A stretch of 64,000 nucleotides of DNA from Mangrovicoccus sp. HB161399. Its GTDB lineage: Bacteria; Pseudomonadota; Alphaproteobacteria; Rhodobacterales; Rhodobacteraceae. Position 1 is the stretch's first letter. Each line of letters starts with the position of its first letter. The stretch covers positions 1 to 64,000 of the forward strand of contig NZ_JAATVU010000002.1 of the NCBI RefSeq assembly GCF_013184745.1. Direction: 5' to 3'. Below are positions 61,706 to 64,000 of the stretch, one piece after another. Both the position numbers and the translations under genes were made by a program. The notes under the pieces were generated by a model. That model saw only the letters and a program-made list of their open reading frames with translations, did not search any database and had not been told where the DNA came from.

Positions 61706-62347
61706 ATGGCATTGCTCCGCACCGTCAGGGTCCGGACGGTTCTCGCCTGGACGGGGCTGGCCGCGGCCGCCTTGCTGCCGCCGGCGCTGGCGGCAGCAAG
61801 CCCGCTGCTCGCCTGGCGCAGCCCGGTCTATGTCATGGCCGGATTCGCCGGCGTGCTGGCGCTGGTCCTGCTGCTTTTCCAGCCGCTCCTGGCCGGACGC
61901 CTCCTGCCGGGCCTTGCGCCGCGCACCGCCCGCAGGCTCCACCGGCGCCTCGGCGGCCTGACGGCTGCCCTGGTGGCCACCCATGTGATCGGCCTCTGGA
62001 TCACCAGCCCGCCGGACGTCATCGATGCGCTGCTCTTCGCCGCGCCGACGCCCTTCTCGGCCTGGGGGGTGATCGCCATGTGGGCCGTGCTGGCGACCGT
62101 GGCCGTGGCCGCGCTGCGCCGCAGGCTGGGCCTTTCGCCGCGGGACTGGCGCAGGCTCCATGCCGTCTTCGCCGTCCCGATCGTTGCCGGCACCGTCCTG
62201 CATGCGCTGCTGATCGAAGGGACGATGGAGCCCATCTCCAAGGCGGTTCTCTGCCTGCTGCTGCTGCTCGCATCCGCGAAGCTGGCGCTCGACAGCTGGA
62301 GGCCTGCGCTGCGCAGGCGCGCCGGAACCGGCGGCGGACCACGTTGA
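61706..62347 (+). CDS. Ferric-reductase-like heme membrane protein
   Basis: A 213-residue membrane protein with about six hydrophobic helices and a pattern of His residues typical of the ferric reductase-like transmembrane domain: RRLHRRLGG and ATHVIGL in one half, RRLHAVFAVP and TVLHALL in the other. These could ligate two hemes. It would pass electrons across the inner membrane. With the exported dioxygenase-like protein before it, it may supply electrons to a periplasmic oxidation; this is inference. Confidence 0.8.
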   Translation: MALLRTVRVRTVLAWTGLAAAALLPPALAAASPLLAWRSPVYVMAGFAGVLALVLLLFQPLLAGRLLPGLAPRTARRLHRRLGGLTAALVATHVIGLWITSPPDVIDALLFAAPTPFSAWGVIAMWAVLATVAVAALRRRLGLSPRDWRRLHAVFAVPIVAGTVLHALLIEGTMEPISKAVLCLLLLLASAKLALDSWRPALRRRAGTGGGPR

Positions 62348-62419
62348 CCGGCCTGCCGGTGCCGCCGCTTGTCCGCGCGGGCGCAGGGCGCTAGTCATCT
62401 GGGGGAAAGGAGAGCCGCC

Positions 62420-62857
62420 ATGACCCGAATTCTCTTCGTCTGCCTGGGCAATATCTGCCGCTCTCCCGCGGCCGAAGGCGTCATGCGCGCCCTCGCCCCG
62501 GACTGGCACATCGACAGCGCCGGCACCGGCGACTGGCATGTCGGCGAGCCGCCCTACGGACCGATGCAGCAGGCCGCGCGCGCCCGCGGCTACGATCTGG
62601 GCAGCCTGCGCGCCCGCCAGTTCACGCGGGCCGATTTCGGCCTCTGGGACCGGATCGTCGTGATGGACGGATCGAACCTTGCCAATGTCGAGCGGCTGCG
62701 CCCGCCGGGCGATGGCACCGAGGTGGTGCTGATGACCGATTTCGCGCCGGAGACCGGCATGTCCGAAGTCCCCGATCCCTACTACACGCGCGACTTCGAC
62801 GGCGCGCTCGACCTGATCGAGGCAGCAGCACGGGGAATTCTGGCGCGCACCGGCTAG
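62420..62857 (+). CDS. Low-molecular-weight protein-tyrosine phosphatase
   Basis: A 145-residue cysteine phosphatase. The P-loop VCLGNICRS supplies the CX5R motif with Cys8 and Arg14, and the general-acid Asp lies in DPYY near residue 116. ATG 62420 has AAAGGAG at a good spacing. Partners are unknown; in other bacteria such enzymes often control polysaccharide tyrosine kinases, but none is in this window. Confidence 0.93.
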   Translation: MTRILFVCLGNICRSPAAEGVMRALAPDWHIDSAGTGDWHVGEPPYGPMQQAARARGYDLGSLRARQFTRADFGLWDRIVVMDGSNLANVERLRPPGDGTEVVLMTDFAPETGMSEVPDPYYTRDFDGALDLIEAAARGILARTG

Positions 62858-64000
62858 GATCTGCATCTCTCGGGATAGCTGCGACGCGCGGATCGGCCGC
62901 CTGCTGCACGGGGCTGCGGCAATGACGGCGAGGTTCCGGCGACTGCCTCGACATTCAGTCCGTGCCGTTTTCCGTCCTCGGGGAGATGGTCCGAAATGTA
63001 CATGGGACGGCATTGCGAGTCGTCTCCGGCGATCCGGACATCCGCCCGGGCTTGCCGCCAACGGGTGCCGATGCCCGGACGCTTTCCGAGACCGCGCCGG
63101 GATCGGCGGGCGGATCGTCCGGCCTCTTCCGGACCGACCGCGTTCGATCCCTCTTCCTGCAGCACTGAACCCGCCCATGCGGCGACTGACGGACGGATGA
63201 CGGCCGAGGCCCACACGGTGGCCGGCCACAAAGCCGCGGCATGAGCCGCAGGCCGGCCCGGCGCCGCGGGCAAACGGCCCGGATAGCGCCGCTCTGCGCT
63301 GGCCGCATCCTGCCGGGCGCCATACGGCATTGTTTCAGATGGAAGACCGGTAGCACCCCCCCTGACCGATCGGGCTCCCCGGCATGGCCGAGCACATTGG
63401 GCAGCTCGAAGGACGGAACGCCGTGGCTCCAAGCCGGCGATGGTTGGCTTGGTCCGCCGCATCGCCGCCATCTTGGATCGCTTGTGGATCGACGGATTTC
63501 AGCCGGTAGCCGTTCCAGAGACCGGCTGACCGCCTCATGCTCCAGCTGCCGCCCGCCCGATGGCAGCCCCTGGAGACTCCGCAGAGCCGCAGCTCCGGCG
63601 AGGCCTTTTTCAGAACTGTCGCGGTTATCCGCCAGGCCATGTCCATGAAAGGGGGGGTGCCGGAATCCATCATGGCGTTGCTCTGGCGCTTGCCAAGGGT
63701 CCAAGCCTGTCCCCGGAGGGCGTCACCCCGGGCTGCATTCGCGGCGCACAGGCAAATGTCATTTGGGAAAACCGTTCCGGCTGGCGGGAACGCGCGCCGG
63801 AAGGCATTTGATCGGTACGGCCCCCGTTGCCGAAGAGGCGCCGAGCCACGGAACCAGCCGCGCGCAAGGCGGCGGAGCTGCGCGGCCCTCGCCGCGCGGT
63901 CCGCATGAGCGACTTTGCGGAAGGGCTTCGCCTGTCGAATGACAAATGGCGCCGACGGTCCGGCAGGCAGCGGCCTCTGGCGGCAAGTGGCGCTGCCCGC
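62858..64000. other. About 1.1 kb at the window end without a recognised gene
   Basis: Both strands have long open frames that look like high-GC noise: Arg/Pro/Ser-rich translations, no ribosome-binding sites, no family match. Short palindromic sequences such as GGCGATGG near 63439 with a GCATCGCC downstream recall the inserts in the IS5 relic. A further decayed mobile element is possible but I could not identify it. Confidence 0.35.

Overview
The window looks like chromosome of a high-GC alphaproteobacterium of the family Rhodobacteraceae. The evidence is a set of lineage-typical genes: an NDUFA12-like complex I accessory protein next to an MlaD protein, a DUF2155 protein and Aat; a DUF3775 protein; an RpoE/ChrR sigma/anti-sigma pair divergent from an FAD oxidoreductase/DUF1365/MFS/DUF3833/SDR operon; a YjbF/YjbH exopolysaccharide pair; and a phosphatidylcholine synthase. 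I cannot name the genus from sequence alone.

Layout. 1-1.5 kb: the right end of an IS66 element that has cut off the 3' end of a lower-GC gene of unknown function. 1.6-9.6 kb: housekeeping genes (dapE, GNAT, glycosyltransferase-like, pyrB, DMT exporter, YdcH, aldo/keto reductase, small membrane proteins). 9.7-16.5 kb: a photo-oxidative-stress-type module with a five-gene operon read leftward, a matching TGATCC-type promoter, and divergent rpoE-chrR. 16.5-20.6 kb: small proteins, an FMN-dependent lactate-dehydrogenase-like gene, a broken RTX/Hint-type gene and rlmJ. 20.6-34 kb: polysaccharide synthesis and export (YjbF, YjbH, a CapD-like dehydratase, a sugar transferase, an epimerase, KpsT/KpsE/KpsM-like exporter genes and three glycosyltransferases). 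34-45 kb: core genes (arsC-like, amn, HU, N-formylglutamate amidohydrolase, tRNA-Val, rpmJ, NDUFA12, mlaD, DUF2155, aat, PreT-like, accB, accC, succinate-semialdehyde dehydrogenase).

44.8-48.8 kb is a gene desert holding a badly decayed IS21-family element (istA and istB). 48.8-58.7 kb returns to genes: a 19-repeat MORN protein, a MarR-GNAT regulator with tandem operators, pcs, nadE, a TetR regulator, a P-loop kinase, a Tat-exported MBL hydrolase, a zincin and gltX. 58.7-61.2 kb is a second desert made of a dead IS5-family element. 61.2-62.9 kb holds a dioxygenase-like protein, a ferric-reductase-like membrane protein and a low-molecular-weight tyrosine phosphatase. From 62.9 kb to the end I recognise no gene.

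The most unusual feature is in the IS5 relic. Its transposase can be read through on the minus strand only if about a dozen short inserts are removed. These are mostly 30-90 bp and lie in both orientations. Most carry variants of one core, CGGACCGATGGCG, often paired with its inverse to form a palindrome. Removing them brings a 1.76 kb element back to about 1.0 kb, the normal IS5 size. One similar insert also appears in the IS21 relic. This suggests a small palindromic repeat family that spreads by insertion into dead mobile DNA. The second notable point is a ChrR-like anti-sigma factor that keeps all cupin ligands but has lost both zinc-binding cysteines of its sigma-binding domain.
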